64,000 nt of DNA from Vicia villosa (lineage: Eukaryota > Streptophyta > Magnoliopsida > Fabales > Fabaceae). This document shows positions 35,286 to 48,000 of this stretch, one piece after another. The stretch lies in assembly GCF_029867415.1 (NCBI RefSeq), contig NC_081185.1, forward strand, positions 133,879,753 through 133,943,752, written 5' to 3'. The notes below the pieces were generated by a model, which did not search any database, was not told the origin of the DNA, and worked only from the letters and a program-made list of their open reading frames with translations. Position 1 is the first letter of the stretch, and each line of letters opens with the position of its first letter. The position numbers and the translations under genes are program-made.

Positions 35286-38200
35286 TTAAGCAAAGTATTT
35301 TTTGACTATGTCCGCATTCACAGGGTGTGGGAAATCCTCGCCATCCATGGTGGTAAGCAACATGGCACCGCCGGAGAATATTTTCTTGATTATGAATGGT
35401 CCATCGTAGGTGGGGGTCCATTTGCCTCTGGGATCACCTTGTGGTAAGATGATGCGTTTGATAATCAAGCCACCAGTTTGGTATGCTTGACTTTTGACTT
35501 TCTTGTTGAATGCTTTGATCATGCGCTTTTGGTATAGCTGGCCATGACAGATAGCTGCAAGTCTTTTCTCATCGATCAAGTGTATTTGGTCGAATCGAGT
35601 TTGAATCCAATCGTCTTCGTCTAGATCGGCTTCTTTCATGATCCTTAAGGAAGGAATCTGGATTTCGATTGGGAGAACTGCTTCCATACCGTAGACTAAC
35701 GAGAATGGAGTTGCCCCTGTTGAAGTACGCGCAGATGTGCGATAACCATGAAGAGCAAAAGGTAACATCTCATGCCAGTCTTTGTAGGTTACTGTCATCT
35801 TTTGTATGATTTTCTTGATGTTTTTGTTGGCGGCTTCGACAGCGCCGTTCATCTTTGGTCGATATGGAGAAGAATTATGATGTTTGATCTGGAACTGCGT
35901 GCAGAGTTCAGTAATCATTTTGTTGTTTAGATTCGTGCCATTGTCAGTGATGATCCTTTCGGGGATGCCGTACCGACAAATGAGATTGTGCTTGATAAAC
36001 CTGGCTACCACATTCTTGGTGACAGAAGCATATGAAGCTGCCTCTACCCACTTTGTGAAGTAGTCAATAGCGACCAGGATAAAGCGATGTCCGTTGGAAG
36101 CAGTAGGTTTGATTTCTCCAATCATATCAATACCCCACATTGCGAAAGGCCAAGGAGCCGTCAGAACGTTTAATGGAACTGGAGGTACATGCACTTTGTC
36201 GGCATATATCTGGCATTTGTGACAAGTTTTGGAATGATGATGGCAATCTGTCTCCATGGTAGACCAGTAGTAACCTGCTCTCAAGATCTTTTTAGCCATT
36301 GTATGTCCGTTGGAATGAGTACCGAAGGTACCATTGTGTATGTCTTCCATGATTTGTTCTGCTTCCTTCTTGTTTACGCAACGAAGTAAAGTCGAGTCAT
36401 GGTTGCGCTTGTACAAAGTTCCATTGCTTAGGAAGAATTTGGAGGCAAATCTCCTTAGAAACTTTCTGTCGTTAATAGATGCCCCTTCAGGGTACTCCTG
36501 GGTTTCGAGATACCTTTGTATTTCATGGAACCATGATTTGTCTTCCATTTGTTTGGTATCGATCTCATTGCAATAGGCTGGTTCGTCTTGCCTGTAAATG
36601 GTGATCATAGGAGCTTCGTCGTCCCAATTGACTTTGAACATGGATGACATGGTAGCTAAGGCATCAGCTAGTTGATTTTCTTCGCGTGGGATGTGTTCGA
36701 AAGTGATCTCCTCGAAGTAAGGAATCAAACTCAACACATGTTCTTTGTATGGAATTAGATTTGGGTGCTTTGTGTCCCATTCCCCTTTGACTTGGTAGAT
36801 TACCAAGGCCGAGTCTCCGTAGACTTCAAGGAATTTGATTTTTAGATCAATTGCAGCTTTGAGACCCAGAATGCATGCTTCGTATTCGGCTATATTGTTG
36901 GTGCAATTGAAACACAATCTGGCGGTGAAGGGTGTATGACCTCCTGTGGGGGAAATGATCACAGCTCCGATGCCATTGCCGAGCGCATTAGAAGCTCCGT
37001 CAAAAACCATAGTCCATCGGGATCCTGGTTGTTTGTAGTCATTGACTAGCATAATGTCTTCGTCTGGGAAGTCAAAGTTCAATGCCTGATAATCATCTAC
37101 TGCTTGATGAGCTAAATGATCAGCTACCACACTTCCTTTGATTGCTTTTTGCGAAGTGTATTGAATGTCATATTCTGTTAGGATCATTTGCCATCTTGCA
37201 ATCCTTCCAGAGAGAGCAGGTTTTTCGAACACGTATTTGATTGGATCCATCTTGGAGATCAGGAAAGTGGTGTGATTTAGCATATACTGTCTTAGTCGGC
37301 GAGCCGCCCATGCTAAGGCACAGCAAGTTTTTTCGAGTAGTGAGTATCTTGTTTCACAATCGGTAAACTTTTTGCTAAGATAGTAGATTGCGTGCTCCTT
37401 TCGACCGGAATCGTCATGTTGTCCGAGTACACACCCCATTGAATCTTCTAACACAGTTAGGTACATTATCAGAGGTCTGCCTTCCACAGGAGGTAACAAG
37501 ATTGGCGGTTTTTGAAGGTATTCTTTGATTTTATCAAAGGCTAACTGGCATTTGTCATTCCATCTTTCCACTTGATCTTTCTTCAGTAATTTGAAGATTG
37601 GCACACAAGTAGGAGTCATATGGGCAATGAATCTGGCTATGTAGTTTAGACGTCCCAAGAATCCTCTGACTTGTTTCTCGGTACGGGGTATAGGCATTTC
37701 TTGAATGGCTTTGACCTTGGCAGGATCAACCTCAATACCTTTACTGCTGACGATGAAACCTAAGAGTTTACCGGATCTTACTCCAAAGGTACACTTGTTC
37801 GGGTTCAGTCGCAATCTGTATTTCTTGAGTCTGTCAAACAGCTTGTGTAAATGACTCAAATGTTCTTCTTCGGTGTTGGATTTTGCGATCATGTCATCGA
37901 CATACACCTCTATTTCCTGATGAATCATATCATGAAATAGTGTTACCATTGCTCGTTGGTAGGTAGCTCCAGCATTTTTTAGACCAAAGGGCATTACTTT
38001 GTAACAAAAGGTTCCCCAGGGAGTTGTGAAGGTTGTTTTTTCCATGTCTTCGGGTGCCATCTTGATTTGATTGTACCCTGAGAATCCGTCCATAAAGGAG
38101 AATACCTTGCATTGTGCGGTATTGTCAACTAGTACATCGATGTGCGGTAAAGGGAAATCATCTTTAGGGCTTGCCCGGTTCAGATCTCTGTAGTCTACAC

Positions 38201-38733
38201 ACATTCTGACTTTCCCGTCTTTTTTGGGTACAGGCACGATGTTAGCTATCCAAGGAGGATAACTTACAACTTTTAGGAATCCGGCATTGAATTGTTTTTC
38301 AACCTCGTCTTTGATCTTTTTTGACATATCAGGCTTACTCCTTCGCAGTCTCTGTTTGACCGGAGTGCTTCCTTCTTTGATTGGCAGGCGATGAACTACA
38401 ATGTCCGTGTCAAGGCCAGGCATATCTTGATAAGACCAGGCGAATATCTCGGCGTAGTCTTGCAACAATTGAATCAGTCTTTGCTTGACACTGTTTTCTA
38501 AGTCAGCCCCAATTCTGACCTCTTTCTTTTCTTCGTCACTGCCCAAGTTGATGACCTCAATCGGCTCCTCATGAGGCTGTATGGCTTTTTCTTCTTGTTC
38601 TAGAAGTCTTGCAATTTCTCTTGGCACTTCACAATCTTCCTCACTTTCGTCCTCAGTTTGGTAGATCGGATTTTCAAAGTCATGACGGGCAATAGCAGAG
38701 TCGTTATTGACTGGATCCAGCGTGTATGTGAAT
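35286..38733 (-). CDS. pol: Ogre pol exon: RT, RNase H x2, integrase
   Basis: Copies element RNA into DNA and integrates it. The open frame runs from 38858, but its first 42 codons are probably intronic (acceptor at 38734), so this exon starts FTYTLDPVNN. Numbering from the frame start: reverse transcriptase with YVDD at 319-322; a classical RNase H region (about 460-600); a second RNase H-like domain (WTMVFDGASN, about 665-790) typical of the Tat lineage; integrase with an HHCC zinc region (GTFGTHSNGH to CHKCQ) and a D911-D972-E1008 triad with D-60-D-35-E spacing. About 1150 aa, with no stop or frameshift. It is translated only after splicing to gag-pro or by a separate start. Likely functional by sequence. 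Confidence 0.93.
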
Positions 38734-38980
38734 CTGCATGGTAGATATGTGAGTGTGTATGAAGAGAAAAACATAGCTATTTGAAAGCGAATAAAGAAAG
38801 AAAAAGGATCACAAAATTTTGAACATGCAAGCATCCCATGATTTTTATGATATGACAAACCCTTTTTATAGAAGGACCGTTGTGCTAAGGCACACGGCTT
38901 TCAAGCTCATGGTTCGATTGTTCAGGAACCACTTTTATCTTTGCACAATATACACAAAGAAAACAGGAAATGGCATTTAC
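38734..38980 (-). other. Ogre intron between protease and RT
   Basis: On the minus strand the donor is GA/GTAAATGCC (38980) and the acceptor TACCATGCAG/ATTCACA (38734). Length 247 bp. Removal joins ...FDQ + GA/A + TTCACATACACG, giving DQEFTYTLD in frame and skipping the gag-pro stop. A partly spliced intron at this place is a known feature of Ogre elements. Confidence 0.8.
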
Positions 38981-41900
38981 TCCTGATCAAAGGAGATCAC
39001 ATCCTCTGCTTTCCAGTTGTTCAATCCACCGTTGTTAGCAGGGAGCACCCAGCTGTTCCAGTTGCAGTTGTTCTTTTCGTCTTCCGTAGCATTGATTCCG
39101 CTAGTGGGAAAATGCGTAGGTAATTCCTCAGGATAAGTTGGATGATTTGTTGGATATGAGAATCCAGGTGGAGGTCCCTCTATTGGCTGAGCGAGATGCT
39201 CGATAAGGCCGTCCCATGCAGTAGGAATGATGTTTTGAATAGAGACTTGTGCATCCTGATAAGGAGTGTACTGTGACAGAAAATAACCTTCGTTGTTTGG
39301 CATCTTCCTGGCTTCTTCAAGAGCGAAGTTGTCGTCGTACTGTTCGTCCCATCCAGTCGGGACAATGTCTTTGATGGGAGTTGAAAAGCTCGGAGGAGCG
39401 GAATATTTCACCATATAGTCGTATTTGCCGCTGGGTTCTCCTAGCGTGTCCCATACTTCTTTGGGTGGATTTTGATATTGCTGAGTGACGGGACTTGTGA
39501 TACTTCCGTCATTTTGATTACCCTCTTCTGTTGGAGTAAGATCTTCCAGAGCAATGTAAGAATTCTGAGGTGTGATATACTGGTAGTTGTAACCGTCATT
39601 TGGTCCTCCCACAGCATCCCACATTCCCATGGTAATGGGTGGAATTTCGTCTGGATATGGCTGAATGATGTGGTTCAAGTATGTCCCTTCATCATCAATG
39701 GCGTTTACTTCTTGGCTGGCGAAGTGTGATATTAACCCTTTAGAGCGAGGATTTTGATCATTCTTTTGATTTTCACCATTATAGCCCAGACCTAGCTTGT
39801 CGGACTTGTAGGGTATATCAGGGAGTTGTCCCCATACTGTGCGATCACCCTGTTCAATCATGGCTTTGGCATTTTTGAGAGAAGCCATAGTTGTAGCTGG
39901 AGTAGCAGGAATATGCTTGGTGGTAGAGATATCTGGAGATACAACCTCAAAAGCTTGATACGGAGTTTCGATGGATTCGCCCTCCATCTCAACATACTTG
40001 TCGTTGCTCAAGTGACTGACCATATATTCTTCTTCGCCATAGACTGTGACAACCTTTCCTTTTACTGGGTATTTTAACTTCTGATGCAGGGTAGAAGTTA
40101 CAGCGCTTGCCCCATGTATCCAAGGGCGTCCTAGTAAACAGGAGTATGTTGGAAGAACGTCTATTACGGAAAAGATAACATCGAAAGTTTGAGAGCCCAC
40201 TCTGATTGGGAGCTTAACTTCTCCGTACACCGTTCTTGTTGACCCATCGAAGGCTCTTACAACCACATCACTTGGTTGTAGCACAACTCCTTTGAAGTCA
40301 AGTTTTTCCAGTATTACCTTTGGTAACACGTTTAGAGAGGAACCATTGTCTATTAGCACATGAGACAGAGTGGTGCCGTTGCATTCGATAGAGATGTGCA
40401 GGGCCTTGTTGTGATTTCTTCCAGCAGGAGTTAGATCTACATCAGAGAAACCAAGACCATTGGGCACTGTAAGACTGGCGACACAATTCTCAAATTGGTC
40501 GATTGGGATTTCTTGAGGCACATGCGCAGCTTGAAGGAACTTCATTAGAGCTTTAGCATGAGCTTCTGAATATTTTAGCAGAGATAACATTGAGATTTTT
40601 GAAGCAGTATGCCCCAGTTGTTCGACAATATTGTAATCACTTTTGCAGATGATTTTCAATATTTCGTCCATCTCTTGCTTTGATGGATCCTCAGCAGTGA
40701 TCTCTACCGGATTTTGAACTGGTTCGATCAGTGGCTCTTTGCCTCGAGTGTTGATATCTGGAATAGGAATTGGAACCTGGATTGGACTAGCAGCAATATT
40801 TGGAGAAATTTCTGGTGAAAAGATTCTTCCACTTCTCGTGATCTTGCTAGTGCCTGCAATGTTACTTACAGCTGAAGTAGTTAGTGTTGCGTCCTCTTTA
40901 GTCGAGGGATCCTGCTTAACTCCATGAATGTAAACATTAGTGTCATATCCCCATGGGACAGCTTTGTCTGAGGAGTATGGAAATGGAGTTGGTCTAGCAA
41001 TGACTACTGATGCCACTTTGAGTGTAGCAGAAAGTTTGAATGGAGCCTTGGTAGAGATTTTGAATGGTAAGCTGGAGATCACTGAGACGTCTTCCATTCT
41101 TATCCCGTTGGCAAAGACTTTGCCCAACATGTCCATAGAAGGGAGCCTCTCAAACATAATGATACGGCGATCCATGTGTTTTTGAATTCCCATCTTTAGA
41201 TTTTCACAACCATTGGGTTGGCGTGAGCAATAAAAGCAGTCGGGATCACAACCTGGAAAGTAACCAGCTTGGATGAACTTTCTTTTGACTTCGAGGAGTG
41301 GAATTGATACTTCGTTCACATCATAAATGTAAACTGTGTCTATGATAGCATTAACAGTTTTGTCATGCTTTGGCATAGGTGCTGTGATGACATTTGGAGT
41401 TTCTGGAGGATCGAACTCAATTTCTCCAGCATCTATCATGTCTTGGATTTTATTTTTCAGGGCCCAGCAGTGATCTGCGTCATGTCCTGGACAGTTTGAA
41501 TGATAGGCACATGTTGCATCAGGGCGATAATTCAGAGAAGAAGTATTGACATTCTTCGGAGGACCCCTTAATGTGATCAGATCCGCTTTAAGCAAGTGCT
41601 GCAATGCCTGAGAGATTGGCATGTTGATTTTGGTGAAAGTTCTTCTTGGTGCATCTGGTCGATGCGTATATTTTGGCTGTTGATCTTTTTGAGGTGCAGA
41701 TGCGGAGATCATAACTGCCCCTACAGATTGATGCTGATCACTTTTGTGACTTGTCTGAATTTGCGCTGTATTGACCTCATTTCTGATGGGCCTTTTTGTA
41801 GTACCAGAGGAGGATCCTACTTGAATTTTTCCATTTCGAATGCCACTTTCGACACGTTCTCCGGTCAGTATTAGGTCAGTGAAACCTGATGATGAACTTC

Positions 41901-42741
41901 CCAGCAAATGGCTATAGAATGGGCCAGTTAAAGTGCCCATGAACATGTCGACTAGTTCGCGATCAGATAAGGGTGGTTGAACCCTTCCAGCCATATCTCT
42001 CCACTTTTGTGCATACTCTTTGAAACTTTCTTTTGGTCCCATAGACATGCCTCGCAATTGAGTACGAGTGGGTGTAAGATCAGCATTGTATTGGTACTGT
42101 TTGTAAAAAGCAGCAGCTAATTCTTCCCAAGTATGAACCTTGGTATTTTCTAGCTGGTAGTACCATTCGAGTTGTGTACCTGACAGACTTTCTTGGAAAA
42201 AGTGAATCCACAATTTGTTATCTGTTGTATGAGGTTGTATCTTCCTCACATAAGATCTCAAATGTAGTTTTGGACAAGAAACTCCATCATACTTTGCAAA
42301 GGTTGGAACTTTGAATTTTGGAGGGATGACAACATCCGACACGAGTCCCAGATCATTGAAATCTAAGCCAGGTATTTTTTGTATTTCCATAGCTTTCATA
42401 CGATCCTCCAACTGTTGGTATTTGTCATCATCCTGTTCGTCTCCAGAATGATCTTCTTCTTCATTTGAAGAGAGAGAGGGTTTAGCAGAACCCTGGTTGC
42501 TTTGATTATCTTCTTGTTCACCATTACCGACTATTTCAGGGATTGGTGGCTTTTTGATCTTTTTGACAGGGATCTTGATCTTCCTTCTCAGGTAACTCAA
42601 GCCTGCAGATTCTTTGGGCTTCTTCTTCTTCTTGAGTATCAGGGCTTTCAGCTCTTGTTGCCCCTTTGCCAGTTCCAGAATTGCCACTTGAACTTGGGCA
42701 TTCTGTACTTCGAGATTCTTGATGCTTGCCTCAGATTCCAT
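38981..42741 (-). CDS. gag-pro: Ogre gag-protease
   Basis: Structural capsid protein and aspartic protease. The frame opens at 42786, but MESEASIKNLEV at 42741 is the more likely start. Numbering from the frame start: coiled N-terminus rich in Lys (20-80), acidic linker, retrotransposon gag domain (about 155-330: FKVPTFAKYDG, LEWYYQLENTKVHTWEEL, FMGTLTGPF), a zinc-knuckle-like CAYHSNCPGHDADHCW near 435, protease with active-site D813 in IDNGSSLNVL (DNGS in place of DTGS/DSGS) and LLGRPWIHGA, and a long C-terminal linker to 1268 ending at the splice donor. Unspliced RNA ends ...ISFDQE-stop. The frame is intact. Confidence 0.9.
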
Positions 42742-42786
42742 CTCTTCTGACTGATATAAACAGCGAAGAGATGAGAAACCCGTCAT

Positions 42787-43026
42787 GAGAACCTGTTATG
42801 AAATGTGTATGACTGGATGCCATGTATGCAATGTGTATGCAATGTATATGAATGCAATGTATGAAATGCAATGTGTATGCAATGCATGTGAATGCATGTG
42901 TGCAATGTTTTCAAGGATCATAGAGTCTAGATTTGTTAAAGAAGCAACAAACGTTAGTTAATCAATTTATTCTTTTTTCTTTGCCTCATTTGGGCTTACA
43001 AGACAGAAAATAAAATAAATGATCTT
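42787..43026. repeat. ORF1-gag spacer with ATGCAATGTGT repeats
   Basis: Between ORF1 and gag. About 42795-42910 consists of ATGTATGCAATG/TGTATGCAATG short imperfect repeats; the rest is unremarkable. Confidence 0.7.
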
Positions 43027-44370
43027 TCAGGTCTCCCGTGGGCGCTTTTTCTTTGTCCCCAGGAATGCGTTGATTCTTTGTTCTTCTTGAAGCTGTCTGG
43101 TGAGCTCGAATAGCCTTCTCTCATAGTCCTGACAGTGTTCTTTGAAGGTGTCTCTTTCCTCTTTGAGTTGAACCCAGGATTTTTGCAACTCTTCCAAGTC
43201 AGTTGGCATATCCGGGTGTAGAATAACTTGAGGTTCGTAACCTTCGACTTCTGATTCGATAGTCACAGGTAGAACAGCGGGATAGGGCATCATGAGTTTT
43301 TGAGCATGAGTACGCACCCATCTGAGGTAAAGTCCCATAGGAATAGAATTCCATTGCCCCAGAGTTTTGCTTTCTATTCTATAGACACTGTCCCAAGCCT
43401 GTATGAATCTTCGTCGGTGTCTGTGAGAATCATTCTCGTAATCAAACACAATGCCACGGATAATCATGTCATGAGGACCGTTGCTTCTTGCATATCCGAA
43501 TTGGCGTAGAGCTAGAGAGGGATTGTAAGTGATACCTCCTTTAATGCCAAGGAGTGGCACATTAGGGTATTCTCCACAATGATCAATGATAGTAATGTCT
43601 CTTTGAAAGAAGTTGTTCCATCGGATATCTGAATGAGATAAAGACATGATTCTGTAAGACCATTGTGCTCTTTGTTCATTTCTCAGTACTGATCGGGGAA
43701 GATGACATGTAAACCACCTAGCCAGCAGTGGTATACAGCACATGAGAGTTCCTCGCTTCTTCGTGGTACGAGTGTGTAGAGAGTGTAGGATGTCTCCCAG
43801 CAATGTTGGTACCGGGTTGCGAATTAGGAAAAGGTTGATGATGTGTACACTTATGAACTGGTCGGAATTAGGGAACAAAACCAACCCATAGATCAAAAGA
43901 GCCATAACTTCTTCAAAAGCTGGATAACTTTTGTTTTCTAGCAGTAGTCGAGCCTTTTCCAGTAAGAATTTGGCAAGCAAACCCTCAACTCCACTCTTTG
44001 TTTCCCAATTGGATTTGATTTCTGACTTTTGCAGATGTAAAGCAGCAGCAATGACTTCAGGTTTTGGTTTTCTTTCTAAACCAGTGAAAGGTAATTGATC
44101 TCGGATTGGTAATCCAATTAATTCAGAGAATTCTTCCAAAGTGGGTACCAACTGGTAATCAGGAAATGTGAAGCAATGATGTTCAGGGTCGAAGAACTGG
44201 AACAGGACCCGTATCATGTCTTCTTCAAACTTTGAGGTAACCAAATGGAGTAGGTGACCATGCTTTTCAGTGAATTGAGCATTCCTGGGGAATTCTGCTA
44301 CCAAGACTTTGAGTTCAGATGGCACCGTTGAGATATTGATTCGGATGTAATCTCTGGTGGCGGGAGCCAT
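43027..44370 (-). CDS. ORF1: Ogre ORF1 protein
   Basis: Extra protein of Ogre elements, of unknown function, encoded upstream of gag. The frame is open from 44592, but the conserved-looking start is MAPATRDYIRINI at 44370 (447 aa). It sits right after TTTTGCAG/GTA, which could be a splice acceptor in the leader. Visible features: FDPEHHCFTFPDYQLVPTL and FSELIGLP (resembling the plant-mobile/DUF7745-type helical fold, tentative), a basic RHRRRF segment, WDSVYRIESK, and a C-terminal coiled coil (about 395-440) ending KKKRPRET. The frame is complete. Family assignment rests on position and these motifs. Confidence 0.82.
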   Translation of the reverse strand: MAPATRDYIRINISTVPSELKVLVAEFPRNAQFTEKHGHLLHLVTSKFEEDMIRVLFQFFDPEHHCFTFPDYQLVPTLEEFSELIGLPIRDQLPFTGLERKPKPEVIAAALHLQKSEIKSNWETKSGVEGLLAKFLLEKARLLLENKSYPAFEEVMALLIYGLVLFPNSDQFISVHIINLFLIRNPVPTLLGDILHSLHTRTTKKRGTLMCCIPLLARWFTCHLPRSVLRNEQRAQWSYRIMSLSHSDIRWNNFFQRDITIIDHCGEYPNVPLLGIKGGITYNPSLALRQFGYARSNGPHDMIIRGIVFDYENDSHRHRRRFIQAWDSVYRIESKTLGQWNSIPMGLYLRWVRTHAQKLMMPYPAVLPVTIESEVEGYEPQVILHPDMPTDLEELQKSWVQLKEERDTFKEHCQDYERRLFELTRQLQEEQRINAFLGTKKKRPRET

Positions 44371-45019
44371 TACCTGCAAAAACAAAAGTAAACTCTTTGA
44401 TCCTTGAAATGTGTAGTGAAAAATGATGTGTTTATGATGCAAACATGTGGCACACAAAAACAAATCAAACAATAGCCTTAGGTTTAAAGGCTTGCATGAG
44501 GTTGATAGGTGATACCCTCCCCTCTGAAGTTGAGTTGGTTGAAAACCTGTCCTAGAATAGTATTCGGGTTCTATGATCCTTGGAGACAACATCTCAATAC
44601 GGCGCTCGGACGGCCGATCAAGAATATTCCTCGAGGATAACTAGCTTCGATCAATTTCAAAGCTAGCCACTTAATAGGCCACAAGTCAAGTTCAACTAAA
44701 AGGTTCTAAGACAAATTAGTGTTAATGACACTTCGGAAGCCTAATATACTCCTTGATCGCTTTCAAGGGACATCAGTATAAACCAAAGTATCACACTAAC
44801 GATGACTACCAGATCAACCGTATCGGTACATGCCGTACAGTTTCCTTGGTCTATTGTCATATACTTAAGGTATCTCGAGATTCGGGTTAGAATCTTTCAC
44901 ACAAGCAAAGTACCCAAGCAAACCTGTGAAAAGTAAAGCAATCAGATCAAACAATTGAAAACATCGAAATGATCTATACTCTAAAGGTAACCCCTTTTGA
45001 AAACATTTTGAATTTGTAT
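44371..45019 (-). other. Ogre 5' leader
   Basis: 650 bp between primer site and ORF1, with only short non-conserved ORFs. Confidence 0.6.
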
Positions 45020-45037
45020 TCCCCAGCAGAGTCGCCA
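45020..45037 (-). other. Ogre primer-binding site (tRNA-Arg-like)
   Basis: Minus-strand TGGCGACTCTGCTGGGGA, four bases from the LTR edge. Matches the 3' end expected for a plant tRNA-Arg with about two mismatches, as reported for Ogre. Confidence 0.8.
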
Positions 45038-45041
45038 GTTC

Positions 45042-48000
45042 TGTGGACCGTCCTTTCGGGCCATACCCCTCCGTGGGTGGGATACGTGAACTGACTCTTT
45101 TTTTGTCGATCGGACGCTTTCGCGTCACTTTTGAAAAAGTTTACAGAGTCGCCACCGACCTTTTATTTTATCCAATGAAGGAAAGGTTTATAAAAGAAAC
45201 AGAAAAAAGACCTTTGAGAGATTCTGGGTAAGGGGGTAGGTTATACAAAGGGAAGGTGTTAGCACCCTTTGTATCCATGGTTATCCATGGGCTCTTTAGT
45301 TTGCTTAGCTCATTTGCTTTACTTTTCAATTGATTCGGAATGCTTTACCTGTGTTTTTGAAATACCTTTGCAAATAGAATTTGTAATGATCCTTGTGCGG
45401 ATATATACAAATGCTTGTTTATCTTTCGAAAGATGTTTTGAAAAGATCGTTAATTTTGTAATGATCCGTGTTTGGATGTATACAAAATATTGTCTTTTGG
45501 AAAATTCGTTTTTAAAAAAACAACAGTGTATGAGAATTTTGTTTGTTTTGATTTTGAGCAAGCAAACTAGGAGGTCTACCCTGAGTTAGGAGGTCTTTAT
45601 CCTTGTTCCCTTTAAAAATCTATCCATTCGTCGGATATAAACAAAAGGTTCGATTTTGTACTCGAAACAGTAGAAATGTAACTTTGATTTTGAAAAGAGT
45701 GAAAAGGGGTTACCCTAGGAGGTGCAAATGTGATTGTGATTGAATTCAGATATTTATCTTTGAAGTTAGTGATCTGACGGTTCAGTTTTATCTTTGACAT
45801 ACACGCAGTTTATATGGGTGCTGGAAATTAAAATGCGGAAATGTAAAGTGCAGAAAGTAAATCTACGCTATTACATCGATTGTGCGGGAAATGTAAACTA
45901 GCCTATTTACATGAATTTGACATCCTATACATTTATCTAGGAATTTTAAATTGCAAGAAATAAAAGGCATATTTTTGTATTTTTGTGATTTATTTTAAAT
46001 ATAATTAATGCATTATTAATTAATTTAAAATAAAGAAAAGATGGAAATATGATTAAACCTAGCAAATAAGTTTAAAAATATGTACAAAATGTTTGTTAAT
46101 TGATTTTAGAACAAAACTAATTTTTTTGGAATTTTTGAAATTTGTTTTTGGATATTTTAAGTTAATCAAAACATAATTATGCAAATAATTACACAAATAA
46201 TTAAAACTTAAAGAGAAAATTATCCTAAATATGTACAAAATTAGTTTATGATATATAAACAATATTTAACACAAAGAACAATTTTTTTTATGATTTTTTG
46301 ACTAATTAAAATAATTAATAAGCAAATATACAAATACATACTAATTAATTATGAAAAATATTGAAATTTTGAAGAAAAATAAAATATTTTTGTTTCATAA
46401 AATAATATATTATTTTAGAAGTTTAAAATATTTTTTGTGGAATTTTTGGAAGTTTTTGACTATTTTTAATTAATTTATCAAAGAAACTAAAATAAAAATA
46501 GAAAATAAAATTAAAAATATAAGGATACTGATCTGGTGTGGCAATTAATGAAGGAGCATGGTGAGCTTGCATGTGTGAGGCGTTGGATTGGCTTTGAGAT
46601 TGATCCAAGGGCACAGATTTGTAGGTGCATGGTATGATGGTGTACACTGAATCCAAGGGGATTCAAAGTCTTTGCAGGGGCCCACGCTGGATTGACCAGC
46701 GAATAAGATTTGAGGGAAGGGCCACCTTGGCGCGCTGAAAAGTCAGACGAACCACGCTTGGACGCGTGGTCGTCTTCAACCTCCAGAAGTGAGGTTTTCA
46801 GCTTCAAATAGCGGGGGTTTTTAACCTCCCCTATTTGGACGTTAAAATTCCAGTTTTTTAACAACCTATGAACCTGCAAAAAATACGAGTTAGCAATAGA
46901 AACAAGTGACCCAGATCCACTAATTAGAGTGTCCTGAATCCAAATATGTCATTTGTTTTAAGGTTTGAAGCTCCTAGCTATGGATGCGAAGAAGATGAAG
47001 CTTAAACACTCATGGACTCGTTTTAATGGTGGAGCCTGGTCCTCACGTTGGAACACTCATGCTAAGGCCCAGATCACACATATAGGTCCCCATAAGGATG
47101 TTAGGGTGGTTAGTTTGCAGTGAAATTAGTTGCATATACAAAAACGAAAATAAAACTCATATGTACATGAAGAGCTTTAAGTGCTTTATACGACTCTCAT
47201 ATGTCTATATTTAGAGCTCAATCTTACTCTATAATGTTTGAGGAGATGATTAGAAGTGTTTATTGGTATTGATATTGATTGGAAATTTGAATTTGAAAAT
47301 TACAAAGTATATGCAAATTTTGAGAACTTTTGTGATATTTCTTGCTATCCTCTTGCCCTATTTCGTGTGTCTTCTTTTTTGCTGAAGTATGATGCTTCTT
47401 TTATAGCCCAAAGTTGCTTGGAACTCAAGCTAAGAAGCTTTGTTGTCTTTGTTGAAAGTTTGATTTTTAAAATATTAAAAATCTTTGAATTGTTGACCAA
47501 GCTTGACTCCATTCAATGCTCTTGTCTTGCTCTTCAATTCTTGCAGAAAAAATGAAGATTCCTTGAAGTGAGTCATACTTGGAGGCCAAGCAACCATTAT
47601 CCATGCATTTTCCTTTTAATTTTAATCTTAAAGTAAGATAAAATTATGCAAAAAATGGCCAATAAAGATGTGGGCTTTGTCTTGGTCGTGGGAGGCCCAT
47701 AGTAACATGGCAAAGATGTTTGGACCATAAAAACTTGGACTCATTTGGAAAAAAAACATTTTTGAGCAATGTTGATTTCATGCATTTTCCCAAAATTTAG
47801 CCAACTTCAACAAGGTGTAAATCCTTCAATTTTTGTCATATGAAGGAGATCTTGCACTTTTTGGAAACCTCAAAGAGTCCTCTAACCAATGTCTTTGGTC
47901 TCATATCAAAATGATTTTTGGTTCTCCTTGTGTGTCCATTTGAAAAAAGTGTCTTTTTGTTGACTTTGAAAATGACCTGTAATGTCTTTGGCCATATTTT

